A program made the position numbers and the translations under genes. Shown here in pieces: positions 8,323 to 17,097 of a stretch of 64,000 nucleotides of DNA. The stretch comes from Flavobacterium plurextorum (GTDB taxonomy: Bacteria > Bacteroidota > Bacteroidia > Flavobacteriales > Flavobacteriaceae), in NCBI RefSeq assembly GCF_002217395.1, contig NZ_MUHD01000002.1:56592-120591 (forward strand), written 5' to 3'. How positions within the stretch are numbered: the first letter of the stretch is position 1; the number at the start of each line of letters is the position of its first letter. The notes below the pieces were generated by a model. The model saw nothing but the letters and a program-made list of their open reading frames with translations. It was not told the DNA's origin and did no database searches.

Positions 8323-10032
8323 ATGAAAAGTAAAACTCTCCTAATTACTCTTGTTTACGTTATCATATCACTAATTATGGCAACAGTGTGCCATAACCTA
8401 CTCATTAAATACTTTTTTCAGTCAAAATATTCTTATTTATTTTATTTAAAGGACATTTTTCTTATCCTTACTACAGGACTTATTTTCAAATACATACTCA
8501 CCAAAAATGAAAATAGAAATATTTCTATTTTTAAAAAATTAAAAAAAACAAATCAAGAAATTAAAGAATCTAACGAAAAATATGATATCGTTGCAAAAGC
8601 AACAAGCGATACCATTTGGGATTGGAAAATACAAGAAGACAGTATAAATTGGAACAAAGGAATTGAAGGCGTTTTTGGATATAACCCTGAAGAAGTTGGA
8701 AAAACTTCAAAATGGTGGTTTGACAAAATTCATCCTGAAGACAGCATTAGAATGTCTATTAAATTATACTCTTTTATTGAACAAAAAACAGAAAAATGGC
8801 AGGATCAATACCGTTTTAGATGCGCTGACGGAAGCTACAAATATGTTTTAGACAGAGGTTTTTTACTAAAAGATGAAAACGGAAGAGCCATCAGAATGAT
8901 TGGTGCCATACAAGATATCACTAAACAAAAAGAAGAAGAACAGCGATTAAAACTTTTAGAAACTGTAATCACACAATCAAAAGATTCAATTTTAATTACC
9001 GAAGCCAATTCTGTCGATCGAAAAATACCAAAAATAGTTTACGTTAATCCAGCTTTTTCCCAAATGTCTGGTTACCAATCAAATGAAATAATCGGAAAAT
9101 CGCCAAATATTTTCAAAGGACCAAAATCAGACTCAGATGAACTAAAAAAACTCTTAAGAGCCATAAAAAATGAAGAAGAATGTTTGATAGAGACAATCAG
9201 TTATACTAAGAAAAAAGAAGAATACTGGGTACGCTTCTCTATGATTCCAATTTTTAACAATGAAGGCTTAATATCACACTGGATTTCTATTCAAAGAGAT
9301 ATTACCGACGAGAAGACATTGGAAACTGAAAAAGAACATTTAATTCGCGAATTAACACAGAATAATAAAGACTTAAAACAATTCTCGTACATTACATCAC
9401 ATAATTTAAGAGCTCCATTATCTAACTTAATCGGACTTTTAAATCTTATCGAAGATATTCCTATTGAAAACATTGAACTTCAAGAGATTTTAGGAGGCTT
9501 CACAAAATCAACTCATTTATTAAACGAGACTATTAATGATTTAGTAAAAGTCATAATCATAAAAGACAATCCTTCTATGCAAAAAGAAGAAGTTTCGTTA
9601 AAAGAAGTTTTTGAAAACGTATTCAGTCAACTTTCTTTTCAAATTGAATTACACAAGCCAATTATTAAATTGAAATTCGAAAAAGTACCTTTACTAAATA
9701 CAAACAAAGCTTACATCGAAAGTATTTTACTTAACCTGCTTACGAACTCAATAAAATACAAGTCTGAAAACCGTAAACTAAAAATATCAATAACTGCAGA
9801 ACAAATTGATCAACAAGTTACATTAACCTTTAAAGACAATGGAATTGGAATAGATCTAGACCGAAATCGCGATAAGGTTTTTGGCCTTTACCAGAGATTT
9901 CACAACTATCCAGACAGTAAAGGATTAGGTTTATATCTTGTAAAATCTCAAGTAGAAACCATGGGAGGAACGATTAGTATTGAAAGCGAAGTTAACAAAG
10001 GCACAACATTTACGATAACATTTAAAAACTAA
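8323..10032 (+). CDS. Membrane histidine kinase with two PAS domains (second LOV-like)
   Basis: A 569-residue sensor kinase. Two membrane helices lie at about 5-28 and 38-60. They are followed by PAS1 (about 86-205, PAS_3-like), PAS2 (about 212-330), a HisKA region with the phosphoacceptor His360 (ITSHNLRAP), and an HATPase with LLTNSIKY, KDNGIGID and KGLGLYLVK boxes. PAS2 follows the LOV pattern closely (GYQSNEIIG ... KGPKSD ... ISIQRDIT) but where photoactive LOV domains carry NCRFLQ it reads SPNIFK (about 260-265), so the flavin-binding cysteine is absent. Cytoplasmic sensing of an unknown cue is likely. The response regulator follows after 6 bases and is the probable phosphate acceptor. 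Confidence 0.92.
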   Translation: MKSKTLLITLVYVIISLIMATVCHNLLIKYFFQSKYSYLFYLKDIFLILTTGLIFKYILTKNENRNISIFKKLKKTNQEIKESNEKYDIVAKATSDTIWDWKIQEDSINWNKGIEGVFGYNPEEVGKTSKWWFDKIHPEDSIRMSIKLYSFIEQKTEKWQDQYRFRCADGSYKYVLDRGFLLKDENGRAIRMIGAIQDITKQKEEEQRLKLLETVITQSKDSILITEANSVDRKIPKIVYVNPAFSQMSGYQSNEIIGKSPNIFKGPKSDSDELKKLLRAIKNEEECLIETISYTKKKEEYWVRFSMIPIFNNEGLISHWISIQRDITDEKTLETEKEHLIRELTQNNKDLKQFSYITSHNLRAPLSNLIGLLNLIEDIPIENIELQEILGGFTKSTHLLNETINDLVKVIIIKDNPSMQKEEVSLKEVFENVFSQLSFQIELHKPIIKLKFEKVPLLNTNKAYIESILLNLLTNSIKYKSENRKLKISITAEQIDQQVTLTFKDNGIGIDLDRNRDKVFGLYQRFHNYPDSKGLGLYLVKSQVETMGGTISIESEVNKGTTFTITFKN

Positions 10033-10038
10033 AACATC

Positions 10039-10455
10039 ATGCTTGAGCAAATTTTATGCATTGACGACGACCCAATTACATTAATGTTATGCAAAAAAGT
10101 AATTTCAAAATCATCATTTTCACATGAAATTATCACTGCTCAAAATGGTGAAGAAGCACTACTCCATTTCAATACCTTAAAATACACCAACAATAAAAAT
10201 AAGGTAAATAAAAAACCAGAACTGATTTTTTTAGATTTAAACATGCCCGTTATGAGCGGATGGGAATTTCTAGATCATTTTATTTCGGCTGACTATAAAG
10301 AATTCAACAGCGCAAAAGTCATAGTACTATCTTCTACAATTGATCCTGACGATTTAGCCAAAGCTAAAAAATACCCTATAATAATCGATTTCCTTTCAAA
10401 ACCAATTACCCTAGCTATGTTAGAATATCTCAAAAAGAAAATAGACATCGCTTAA
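10039..10455 (+). CDS. Single-domain response regulator (receiver only)
   Basis: A 138-residue CheY-like receiver. Acidic pocket Asp10-Asp11, phosphoacceptor Asp66 (LIFLDLNMP), the Ser/Thr switch in VIVLSST (about 95-101), and Lys121 (FLSKPI) are present. No DNA-binding or enzymatic domain follows. It lies 6 bases after the kinase gene and is co-transcribed. Such receivers act as phosphate shuttles or by protein contact; an orphan Hpt protein at 49.4-49.7 kb is a possible partner, but this link is only inferred. A basic, Asn/Lys-rich insert (about 50-58) lengthens the loop before strand 3. Confidence 0.9.
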   Translation: MLEQILCIDDDPITLMLCKKVISKSSFSHEIITAQNGEEALLHFNTLKYTNNKNKVNKKPELIFLDLNMPVMSGWEFLDHFISADYKEFNSAKVIVLSSTIDPDDLAKAKKYPIIIDFLSKPITLAMLEYLKKKIDIA

Positions 10456-10571
10456 ATCCTTACCACTACTAACTCCTAAGACCCAACAAAAAACATATTT
10501 AAAAAGTATGAAATTCAAAAATTCAACATTCAAGTAAAACTGAATTTAAGATTTTCATTTTTAAACAACAA

Positions 10572-10600
10572 AAAAGTCCTCTAAAAGAGGACTTTTTTAA
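10572..10600. terminator. Bidirectional terminator between the response regulator and rpsT
   Basis: AAAAGTCCTC, a TAAAA loop and GAGGACTTTT form a perfect stem flanked by A and T runs, between convergent genes. Confidence 0.88.
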
Positions 10601-10621
10601 TATTTAGGAAATTGTAATTAA

Positions 10622-10873
10622 TTACAATTTAGCAACATGTTTCGTTAATTTAGACTTCAAGTTAGAAGCTTTATTATCATGAATGATGTTCTTTTTAGCT
10701 AATTTATCAATCATAGAAATTACAGTTGATAATTTTGCAGTAGCATCAGATTTATCAGTAGCTAATCTTAATGCTTTAATAGCGTTACGAGTAGTTTTGT
10801 GTTGATATCTGTTAAGAACTCTTCTTTTTTCGTTACTTCTGATTCTTTTTAATGCTGACTTATGATTTGCCAT
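10622..10873 (-). CDS. rpsT: 30S ribosomal protein S20
   Basis: An 83-residue highly basic helical protein starting MANHKSALKRIRSNEKRR, the hallmark of S20, which binds the 5' domain of 16S rRNA during early 30S assembly. Length is typical. The gene is downstream of three tRNA-Glu genes on the same strand and may be co-transcribed with them. An imperfect stem-loop (TAGTTAAAA at 10911 pairing with TTTTAACTA at 10958) sits in the leader between the tRNA and the start codon. It could be a processing site or an attenuating structure; this is a guess. Confidence 0.97.
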   Translation of the reverse strand: MANHKSALKRIRSNEKRRVLNRYQHKTTRNAIKALRLATDKSDATAKLSTVISMIDKLAKKNIIHDNKASNLKSKLTKHVAKL

Positions 10874-11026
10874 TTTTTTTAATTTTAGATGTAATAATTA
10901 TTATAAATACTAGTTAAAAAAGAAAAACCTCCCACAATTGCAAAACAATCACTTTGGTTTTAACTAATAAAACAAAAACCGAGACACCAATTTTCATTTT
11001 ACAAAACTTATTTACAACTAATTTTG

Positions 11027-11098
11027 TAGTCTGTAAGGGAATCGAACCCCTGTTACCAGGACGAAAGCCTGGAGTCCTAACCCCTAGACGAACAGACC
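11027..11098 (-). tRNA. tRNA-Glu (anticodon TTC), divergent copy
   Basis: The minus strand reads GGTCTGTTCGTCTAGGGG at the 5' end and GGTTCGATTCCC in the T arm, with an anticodon stem CCAGG/CCTGG around the loop CTTTCGT (anticodon TTC). The acceptor stem closes with the G1-U72 wobble seen in Bacteroidota tRNA-Glu. CCA is not encoded. It differs from the two copies upstream in the acceptor, D loop, anticodon loop and T stem. Confidence 0.95.
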
Positions 11099-11142
11099 AG
11101 CTCTCTTCTAAGTTTTCTTCAATTTAAAACAAATTGAAATTG

Positions 11143-11214
11143 TAGTCCGTGGGGGAATCGAACCCCCCTTACCAGGATGAAAACCTGGCGTCCTAACCGA
11201 TAGACGAACGGACC
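11143..11214 (-). tRNA. tRNA-Glu (anticodon TTC)
   Basis: The minus strand reads GGTCCGTTCGTCTATCGG, then CCAGG-TTTTCAT-CCTGG (anticodon TTC), a GGGGG/CCCCC T stem around TTCGATT and a 7-base acceptor stem. It is identical in the visible 72 bases to the next copy. CCA is not encoded. Confidence 0.96.
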
Positions 11215-11253
11215 AATACATCAAGTTAAATAACTTATTCGCAGAAAAAAAAG

Positions 11254-11325
11254 TAGTCCGTGGGGGAATCGAACCCCCCTTACCAGGATGAAAACCTGGC
11301 GTCCTAACCGATAGACGAACGGACC
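11254..11325 (-). tRNA. tRNA-Glu (anticodon TTC), identical second copy
   Basis: Same 72-base sequence as the copy at 11143-11214, lying 39 bases upstream of it on the minus strand. Being first in the row, it is closest to the presumed promoter in the roughly 80 bases between it and the end of proS. All three probably come from one precursor. Confidence 0.96.
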
Positions 11326-11405
11326 ATGTATTTCTCTAATGCGGATGCAAAGATACATCTATTTTTTAGTTGCACAATAGCTGATGCAAAAATTTTTATT
11401 TTTTT

Positions 11406-12884
11406 TTAATACGCCTTAGCAAAAAGCACTCTTTTCGAAGATGGATTACCAGTAAACACACAGACTCCCGCCTCTTCAACAGCGTCTAAAGGAATACAAC
11501 GAATCGTCGCTTTTGTCAAATCTTTTATCTTCTCTTCGGTCGCTGCAGTACCATCCCAATGAGCAGAAACAAATCCTCCTTTTCCTTCTAAAACTTCTTT
11601 AAATTCCTCAAAACTATTTACTTCCGTAATATGAGTATTTCGATACTCTAATGCCTTATTAAATAAATCCGTTTGAATCTGCTCAAGCAAGTCGTTTACG
11701 TACTCAACAATTTTCTCACCAGCAACAACTTCTTTTGTCAAGTTATCACGTCTTGCAACTTCAAAAGTTCCGTTTTCTAAATCTTTCGGACCAACTGCAA
11801 TTCTTACCGGAACACCTTTCAACTCCCACTCTGCAAATTTAAACCCAGGTTTTTGAGTTGTTCTATCATCATATTTCACAGAAATCTTAAGCTTTCTTAA
11901 CTTAGCCGTTAACTCATTAACTGCCGCTGTAATTTCAGCCAACTGCTCATCTGTTTTGTGAATTGGAACAATCACCACTTGTATTGGTGCTAAATTAGGA
12001 GGAAGCACTAATCCTTGATCATCTGAATGCGTCATAACCAAAGCTCCCATCAAACGAGTAGAAACCCCCCAAGAAGTTCCCCATACGTGTTCTTGCTTTC
12101 CTTCGGCATTTGCAAACTTTACATCAAAAGCTTTCGCAAAATTCTGTCCCAAAAAGTGAGACGTTCCAGCTTGTAAAGCTTTTCCATCCTGCATCAATGC
12201 TTCAATGCAATACGTTTCATCCGCACCTGCAAAACGCTCTGTTTCGGTTTTAAAACCTTTTACAACCGGAATTGCCATGAAGTTTTCTGCAAAATCAGCA
12301 TAAACATTCATCATTTTTTCAGATTCTTCTAGAGCTTCTTCTTTTGTCGCATGAGCCGTATGCCCTTCTTGCCACAAAAACTCTGCAGTTCTCAAAAACA
12401 AACGCGTACGCATTTCCCAGCGAACTACATTTGCCCACTGATTAATTAACAACGGTAAATCTCTATAAGATTGCACCCATCCTTTATATGTAGACCAAAT
12501 AATTGCTTCACTTGTAGGACGAACAATAAGTTCTTCTTCTAATTTAGCATTTGGATCAACCATTAATTTCCCTGGTTTATCAGGATCATTCTTTAATCTA
12601 TAATGCGTAACAATAGCACATTCTTTTGCAAATCCTTCTGCATTTTTTTCCTCAGCCTCAAACATGCTTTTAGGAACAAACAGAGGAAAGTAAGCATTTT
12701 GATGCCCTGTTTCCTTAAACATTCGATCTAACTCAGCCTGCATTTTTTCCCAAATCGCATAACCGTATGGTTTGATTACCATACAGCCTCTAACTCCTGA
12801 ATTTTCAGCTAGATCCGCTTTCACAACCAGCTCGTTATACCATTTCGAATAATCTTCTGATCTTGTAGTGAGGTTCTTACTCAT
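11406..12884 (-). CDS. proS: Prolyl-tRNA synthetase, archaeal/eukaryal type
   Basis: A 492-residue class II synthetase charging tRNA-Pro. It begins [20 protein letters not shown] and carries class II motifs: [14 protein letters not shown] (motif 1 region, about 34-47), the RPTSE...W sequence with [10 protein letters not shown]-type motif 2 (near residue 150), and the C-terminal anticodon-binding domain ending in FAKAY. The lack of the long editing insertion and the tyrosine C-terminus mark the short archaeal/eukaryal ProRS type that Bacteroidota use. It is divergently transcribed from the Gly/Tyr-rich lipoprotein gene, and the tRNA-Glu genes follow downstream on the same strand. Confidence 0.97.
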   Translation of the reverse strand: MSKNLTTRSEDYSKWYNELVVKADLAENSGVRGCMVIKPYGYAIWEKMQAELDRMFKETGHQNAYFPLFVPKSMFEAEEKNAEGFAKECAIVTHYRLKNDPDKPGKLMVDPNAKLEEELIVRPTSEAIIWSTYKGWVQSYRDLPLLINQWANVVRWEMRTRLFLRTAEFLWQEGHTAHATKEEALEESEKMMNVYADFAENFMAIPVVKGFKTETERFAGADETYCIEALMQDGKALQAGTSHFLGQNFAKAFDVKFANAEGKQEHVWGTSWGVSTRLMGALVMTHSDDQGLVLPPNLAPIQVVIVPIHKTDEQLAEITAAVNELTAKLRKLKISVKYDDRTTQKPGFKFAEWELKGVPVRIAVGPKDLENGTFEVARRDNLTKEVVAGEKIVEYVNDLLEQIQTDLFNKALEYRNTHITEVNSFEEFKEVLEGKGGFVSAHWDGTAATEEKIKDLTKATIRCIPLDAVEEAGVCVFTGNPSSKRVLFAKAY

Positions 12885-12985
12885 ATTATATAGTTTGGCA
12901 CAAATTTTGTTTTAATTATTTTAACTAAATAGTTTGACAAAACTAACTATTTTTGTAATGTGCAACAATAAAAAACACCACAGAT

Positions 12986-13990
12986 ATGAAAACTTATATT
13001 ACTCTACGTCAAAACTCAAGTCATTTTTACTTAATTGGACTATTGAGTTTTCTGCTTGCGTCATGTGGTTCTTACCAAAACACATCTTATAATGATAATG
13101 ACGGAGTCTATGGTAATTCCAGTACTAGATACGTTCAAACAAACACATCTAACGCAAACAACCAATACAAAGATTATTTCAGATCTCTTCAAGACGACAA
13201 CCAGCCTACGGAAATTTTTACAGATGTAGACAGCTACGGAAACTACTCTCAAAACGACAGTACACAAGTTGCCGCAAATGTTTATCCAGCATGGGGAAGC
13301 AGTCCATCTGAAGTTTCTGTAAATGTATATTCTGACCCAACATGGTCACTTGGATTTGGTTTTGGTTTTGGATACCCATACTATGGCGGATACTGGGGAT
13401 ACCCAGGTTACGCTTGGGGCTACCCAGGATACTGGGGACCTGGATGGGGCTATCCTGGATGGGGTTACCCTGGATATTGGGGACCACGTTATTACGGAAA
13501 CTATTCTTACAATTACGGAAGAAGAGGTTCTGCAGCATACTACGGAAGCGGCAGAAACTATAGCTCAAACAGAGATTTTTCATCCGGAAGAAACTATTCT
13601 TCAAACAGAAATTATACTGACAGAAGTTTCAACAACCGAAGTTATAACAACAGAAGCTATACAACAGATAGAAACTACACGAACAGAACAAACAGCTATT
13701 CTGACTACAGAAGAAGCTCTAGTACAAACGGCAGAAACTACACTACAAGCCCAACGTTTACAAACAGAAGAAGTACAACACAAGGACAAAGTAACAGCTA
13801 TGATTATTCAAACAGAAGATCAAGCTCTACAACTAATAGAAGCTACAACAACACCAATAGCAGCCCATCTAGAACCTACTCTCCTAGCCCATCGCGCTCA
13901 ATGAACAGCAGCGGCGGAAGCATGAGATCATCTGGCGGCGGAGGCGGTGGCGGAAGATCTTATGGCGGAGGCGGAGGAGGAAGAAGATAA
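12986..13990 (+). CDS. Gly/Tyr/Asn/Ser-rich lipoprotein of low complexity
   Basis: A 334-residue lipoprotein with lipobox LLASC (about residues 23-27). After a polar stretch it has a Trp/Gly/Tyr/Pro block (about 115-172; GYWGYPGYAWGYPGYWGP pattern), then Asn/Arg/Ser/Tyr repeats of the type RNYSSNRDYTNR (about 185-290), and a Gly-rich C-terminus (GGGGGGGRSYGGGGGGRR). I recognise no named family, only a recurring Bacteroidota surface-protein style. A role in surface stickiness or phase separation would be a guess. A TATTTTTG -7 box lies at 12948-12955. The coding repeats create overlapping false ORFs in other frames. Confidence 0.85.
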   Translation: MKTYITLRQNSSHFYLIGLLSFLLASCGSYQNTSYNDNDGVYGNSSTRYVQTNTSNANNQYKDYFRSLQDDNQPTEIFTDVDSYGNYSQNDSTQVAANVYPAWGSSPSEVSVNVYSDPTWSLGFGFGFGYPYYGGYWGYPGYAWGYPGYWGPGWGYPGWGYPGYWGPRYYGNYSYNYGRRGSAAYYGSGRNYSSNRDFSSGRNYSSNRNYTDRSFNNRSYNNRSYTTDRNYTNRTNSYSDYRRSSSTNGRNYTTSPTFTNRRSTTQGQSNSYDYSNRRSSSTTNRSYNNTNSSPSRTYSPSPSRSMNSSGGSMRSSGGGGGGGRSYGGGGGGRR

Positions 13991-14037
13991 CCTCCTTCTC
14001 CCTTTACCAATCTAAAATCACACAAAAACGTACCAAA

Positions 14038-15543
14038 ATGAAAAAAATATTTTTCCTATTAATTACAGGACTAACTGTCAGTATCTTACATTCTCAGGAA
14101 GTTTCTGACGCTTTACGCTTTTCACAAGACAACTTAACTGGAACAGCGCGATTTAGAGCAATGAGCGGAGCATTTGGAGCTTTAGGAGGCGACCTATCTT
14201 CTATTAGCGTTAACCCTGCGGGATCTGCTATTTTCATAAACAACCAGATGGGAGTAACTTTTAGTAATCAAAATATTAAAAACAACTCTAATTACTTTGG
14301 AACTCAAACTTCAGACAAAGACAATTCATTTATCCTAAATCAAGTGGGCGCGATTTTTGTTTTTAATGACAGAAATCCAAACAACAATTGGAAAAAAATT
14401 GCCATTGGAGCAACCTATGAAAACACCAACAATTTCAACAACAATGTTTTCTCAGCTGGAACAAATCCAACTAATTCAATAGACAACTATTTTCTAACTT
14501 ATGCAAACGGAATTCCATTAGGAGACATCACTGGAATACCTTATAAAAATCAGTTTTACGATGAGCAGCAAGCCTATTTTGGGTATTATGGTTTTGTCAT
14601 AAACCCTGTAAATCCATTAGACAAAAACAATACTCAATACACTTCTAATGTTCCTGCAGGCGGAAACTACTATCACGAAAACGAAATTTACGCTAGAGGA
14701 TACAACAGTAAATTAAGTTTCAACATTTCAACTTCTTACAAGGATCGTATTTATTTTGGAGCAAATTTAAACGCACATATTACTGATTATAGAAGATCGA
14801 GCAGCTTTTATGAAGACAATTCAAACCCATTAGAACCGACTGAAACCATTTCTAATCTACGTTTCAACAACGAACTTTACACATACGGAAACGGATTCTC
14901 TTTTCAACTTGGTGCAATTGCTAAAGTAACTGATTCTTTCAGACTTGGATTAGCCTACGAATCAAATACTTGGTACGAACTTTATGATGAAGTTTCACAA
15001 AGCCTTCACACTACCACACAAGCCGCAAATGGACCTGAGAAGTACGCAGATATAAATCCTAAAATCATCAATGTTTACGAATCATACACTTTACAAACTC
15101 CTGGAAAAACAACTTTTAGTGCAGCGTATATATTCGGAAAATCAGGTTTAATCAGTGTTGATTATGCTATTAAAGATTATGGAAACACAAAATACAAACC
15201 TACTAACGATCCAGGCTTTAGAGGTGTAAATAATGAAATCAGTAATCAGCTGACTAATAATGGAGAATTAAGAGTTGGAGCTGAATACAAAATAAATCAA
15301 TTGAGCTTAAGAGGCGGATACAGATATGAAGGAAGCCCGTATAAAAACAAAACTACTATTGGAGATTTAAACAGTTATTCTGGTGGATTAGGTTATAATT
15401 TTGGAGGTACAAAACTAGACTTAGCTTATTCTTATGCTGAAAGAAAATCAAACCAAGGTTTCTTTTCGAAAGGTTTTACAGATGGCGCCAACATCACATC
15501 AAAACTTAACAATGTCACATTGACTTTATTATTTGAATTGTAA
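14038..15543 (+). CDS. OMPP1/FadL-family outer membrane transporter
   Basis: A 501-residue outer-membrane beta-barrel with a signal peptide ending at about residue 19 (LHSQ). Residues 20-70 contain the family hallmark (DALRFSQDNLTGTARFRAMSGA, FGALGGDLSSISVNPAGSA). These residues plug FadL-type barrels and take hydrophobic substrates such as long-chain fatty acids. The C-terminus ends in Leu (LTLLFEL), suiting BAM insertion. It starts 47 bases after the Gly/Tyr-rich lipoprotein and is on the same strand, possibly co-transcribed. Substrate inferred only from the family. Confidence 0.9.
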   Translation: MKKIFFLLITGLTVSILHSQEVSDALRFSQDNLTGTARFRAMSGAFGALGGDLSSISVNPAGSAIFINNQMGVTFSNQNIKNNSNYFGTQTSDKDNSFILNQVGAIFVFNDRNPNNNWKKIAIGATYENTNNFNNNVFSAGTNPTNSIDNYFLTYANGIPLGDITGIPYKNQFYDEQQAYFGYYGFVINPVNPLDKNNTQYTSNVPAGGNYYHENEIYARGYNSKLSFNISTSYKDRIYFGANLNAHITDYRRSSSFYEDNSNPLEPTETISNLRFNNELYTYGNGFSFQLGAIAKVTDSFRLGLAYESNTWYELYDEVSQSLHTTTQAANGPEKYADINPKIINVYESYTLQTPGKTTFSAAYIFGKSGLISVDYAIKDYGNTKYKPTNDPGFRGVNNEISNQLTNNGELRVGAEYKINQLSLRGGYRYEGSPYKNKTTIGDLNSYSGGLGYNFGGTKLDLAYSYAERKSNQGFFSKGFTDGANITSKLNNVTLTLLFEL

Positions 15544-15570
15544 TTTAAAAATAAACCGAATAATAAAACT

Positions 15571-15602
15571 TCCGTCAGGTTATTGCTTGACGGATTTTTT
15601 TT
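15571..15602 (+). terminator. Terminator after the FadL-like gene
   Basis: TCCGTCA and TGACGGA form a 7-base stem followed by a run of T (from 15595), about 30 bases after the stop codon. Confidence 0.85.
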
Positions 15603-15744
15603 TACTCCTGACAAAAGAAGCCTATTTCAACAGGAAAAAACACAGTATAAAGCGCAATTTGCTTCACAAAAAACACCTAAATAGAACCGAAACAAGCGCT
15701 GTTTGAATAAAAAAGTGTAATTTTGCACTCCAATTTATAAAAGT

Positions 15745-17055
15745 ATGAGAACCAAGTCTTTAAAAAAGAACAAAATTAACGTAATCACTCTTGGGTGTTC
15801 AAAAAATGTATATGATAGTGAAGTGCTTATGGGACAACTTCGTGCAAACGGTAAAGAAGTTACTCATGAAGCCACTAAGGATGAAGGAAACATTATTGTA
15901 ATTAACACTTGCGGGTTTATTGATAATGCAAAAGCAGAATCAGTTAATATGATTTTGGAATATGCTGACAAAAAAGACAAAGGGTTAGTTGATAAAGTTT
16001 TTGTAACTGGATGTTTATCGGAACGTTACAGACCAGATTTAGAAAAAGAAATCCCGAATGTAGATCAATATTTTGGCACAACTGAATTACCTCAGCTGTT
16101 AAAAGCTTTAGGAGCCGATTATAAACATGAATTATTAGGCGAAAGATTAACAACAACTCCTAAAAATTATGCATATTTAAAAATTGCCGAAGGCTGCGAC
16201 AGACCTTGCAGTTTTTGTGCTATTCCGTTGATGCGTGGATCACATATTTCACAACCAATTGAAAAATTAGTTAAAGAAGCACAAGGTTTAGCAAAAAATG
16301 GCGTTAAAGAATTAATACTAATCGCTCAAGACTTAACATATTACGGCTTAGACCTTTATAAAAAGAGAAATCTTGCCGAATTATTAGAAGAATTGGCTAA
16401 AGTTGAAGGCATTGAATGGATTCGTTTGCATTATGCTTATCCTACTGGTTTCCCGATGGATGTTTTGGAATTAATGAAACGCGAACCTAAAATTTGTAAT
16501 TATATTGATATTCCATTACAGCATATTTCAGATTCTATTTTAAAATCAATGCGTCGTGGTACAACACAAGCTAAAACAACTCAATTATTAAAAGATTTCA
16601 GAGCTGCTGTTCCAGGAATGGCAATTAGAACAACTTTAATCGTTGGATATCCAGGTGAAACTCAGGAAGATTTTGAAATTTTGAAAGATTTTGTTCAGGA
16701 AATGAAATTTGACAGAATGGGATGTTTTGCTTATTCTCATGAAGAAAACACGCATGCATATTTATTAGAAGATGATGTTCCAGACGACGTGAAACAAGCA
16801 AGAGCTAATGAAATTATGGAATTACAGTCTCAAATTTCATGGGATTTAAATCAAGAAAAAGTAGGACAAGTTTATAAATGTATTATCGACAGAAAAGAAG
16901 GTGCACATTTTGTAGGAAGAACGGAATTTGACAGCCCTGATGTTGACAATGAAGTTTTAATAGATGCATCTAAACATTATGTAAAAACAGGAGAATTTGT
17001 TAATATACGCATAATTGAAGCTACAGAATTTGATTTATACGGAGAACCTGCTTAA
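15745..17055 (+). CDS. rimO: Ribosomal protein S12 methylthiotransferase
   Basis: A 436-residue radical SAM enzyme that adds a methylthio group to an Asp of ribosomal protein S12. The N-terminal UPF0004 cluster Cys are 18, 56 and 90 (LGCSKN, INTCGF, VTGCLSE). The radical SAM cluster is C151-x3-C155-x2-C158 (GCDRPCSFC). The C-terminal TRAM domain occupies about 370-436. RimO rather than MiaB is indicated by the sequence around GCSKNVYDSE and the AIPLMRG that follows the cluster. A TAATTTTG -7 box lies at 15718-15725, 19 bases before the ATG. Confidence 0.96.
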   Translation: MRTKSLKKNKINVITLGCSKNVYDSEVLMGQLRANGKEVTHEATKDEGNIIVINTCGFIDNAKAESVNMILEYADKKDKGLVDKVFVTGCLSERYRPDLEKEIPNVDQYFGTTELPQLLKALGADYKHELLGERLTTTPKNYAYLKIAEGCDRPCSFCAIPLMRGSHISQPIEKLVKEAQGLAKNGVKELILIAQDLTYYGLDLYKKRNLAELLEELAKVEGIEWIRLHYAYPTGFPMDVLELMKREPKICNYIDIPLQHISDSILKSMRRGTTQAKTTQLLKDFRAAVPGMAIRTTLIVGYPGETQEDFEILKDFVQEMKFDRMGCFAYSHEENTHAYLLEDDVPDDVKQARANEIMELQSQISWDLNQEKVGQVYKCIIDRKEGAHFVGRTEFDSPDVDNEVLIDASKHYVKTGEFVNIRIIEATEFDLYGEPA

Positions 17056-17097
17056 ATTTACCTAAATAATTATCAATTTTAGATAAAACCTTTTTAT

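Noticed and set aside
13061-13789. Several minus-strand open frames (13061-13267, 13218-13604, 13601-13789) under the same lipoprotein gene
   Set aside because: Shadows of the repeat-rich coding strand; composition biased to Cys/Ser/Val with no independent start signals.
13323-13904. A 193-residue open frame on the plus strand in another frame of the Gly/Tyr-rich lipoprotein gene, with repeated Thr/Glu/Ile runs
   Set aside because: The DNA repeats of the true gene create it. It has no ribosome-binding site and no protein-like composition.
12986-13990. Anti-freeze, silk-like or amyloid function for the Gly/Tyr-rich lipoprotein
   Set aside because: Composition alone cannot support any such role.
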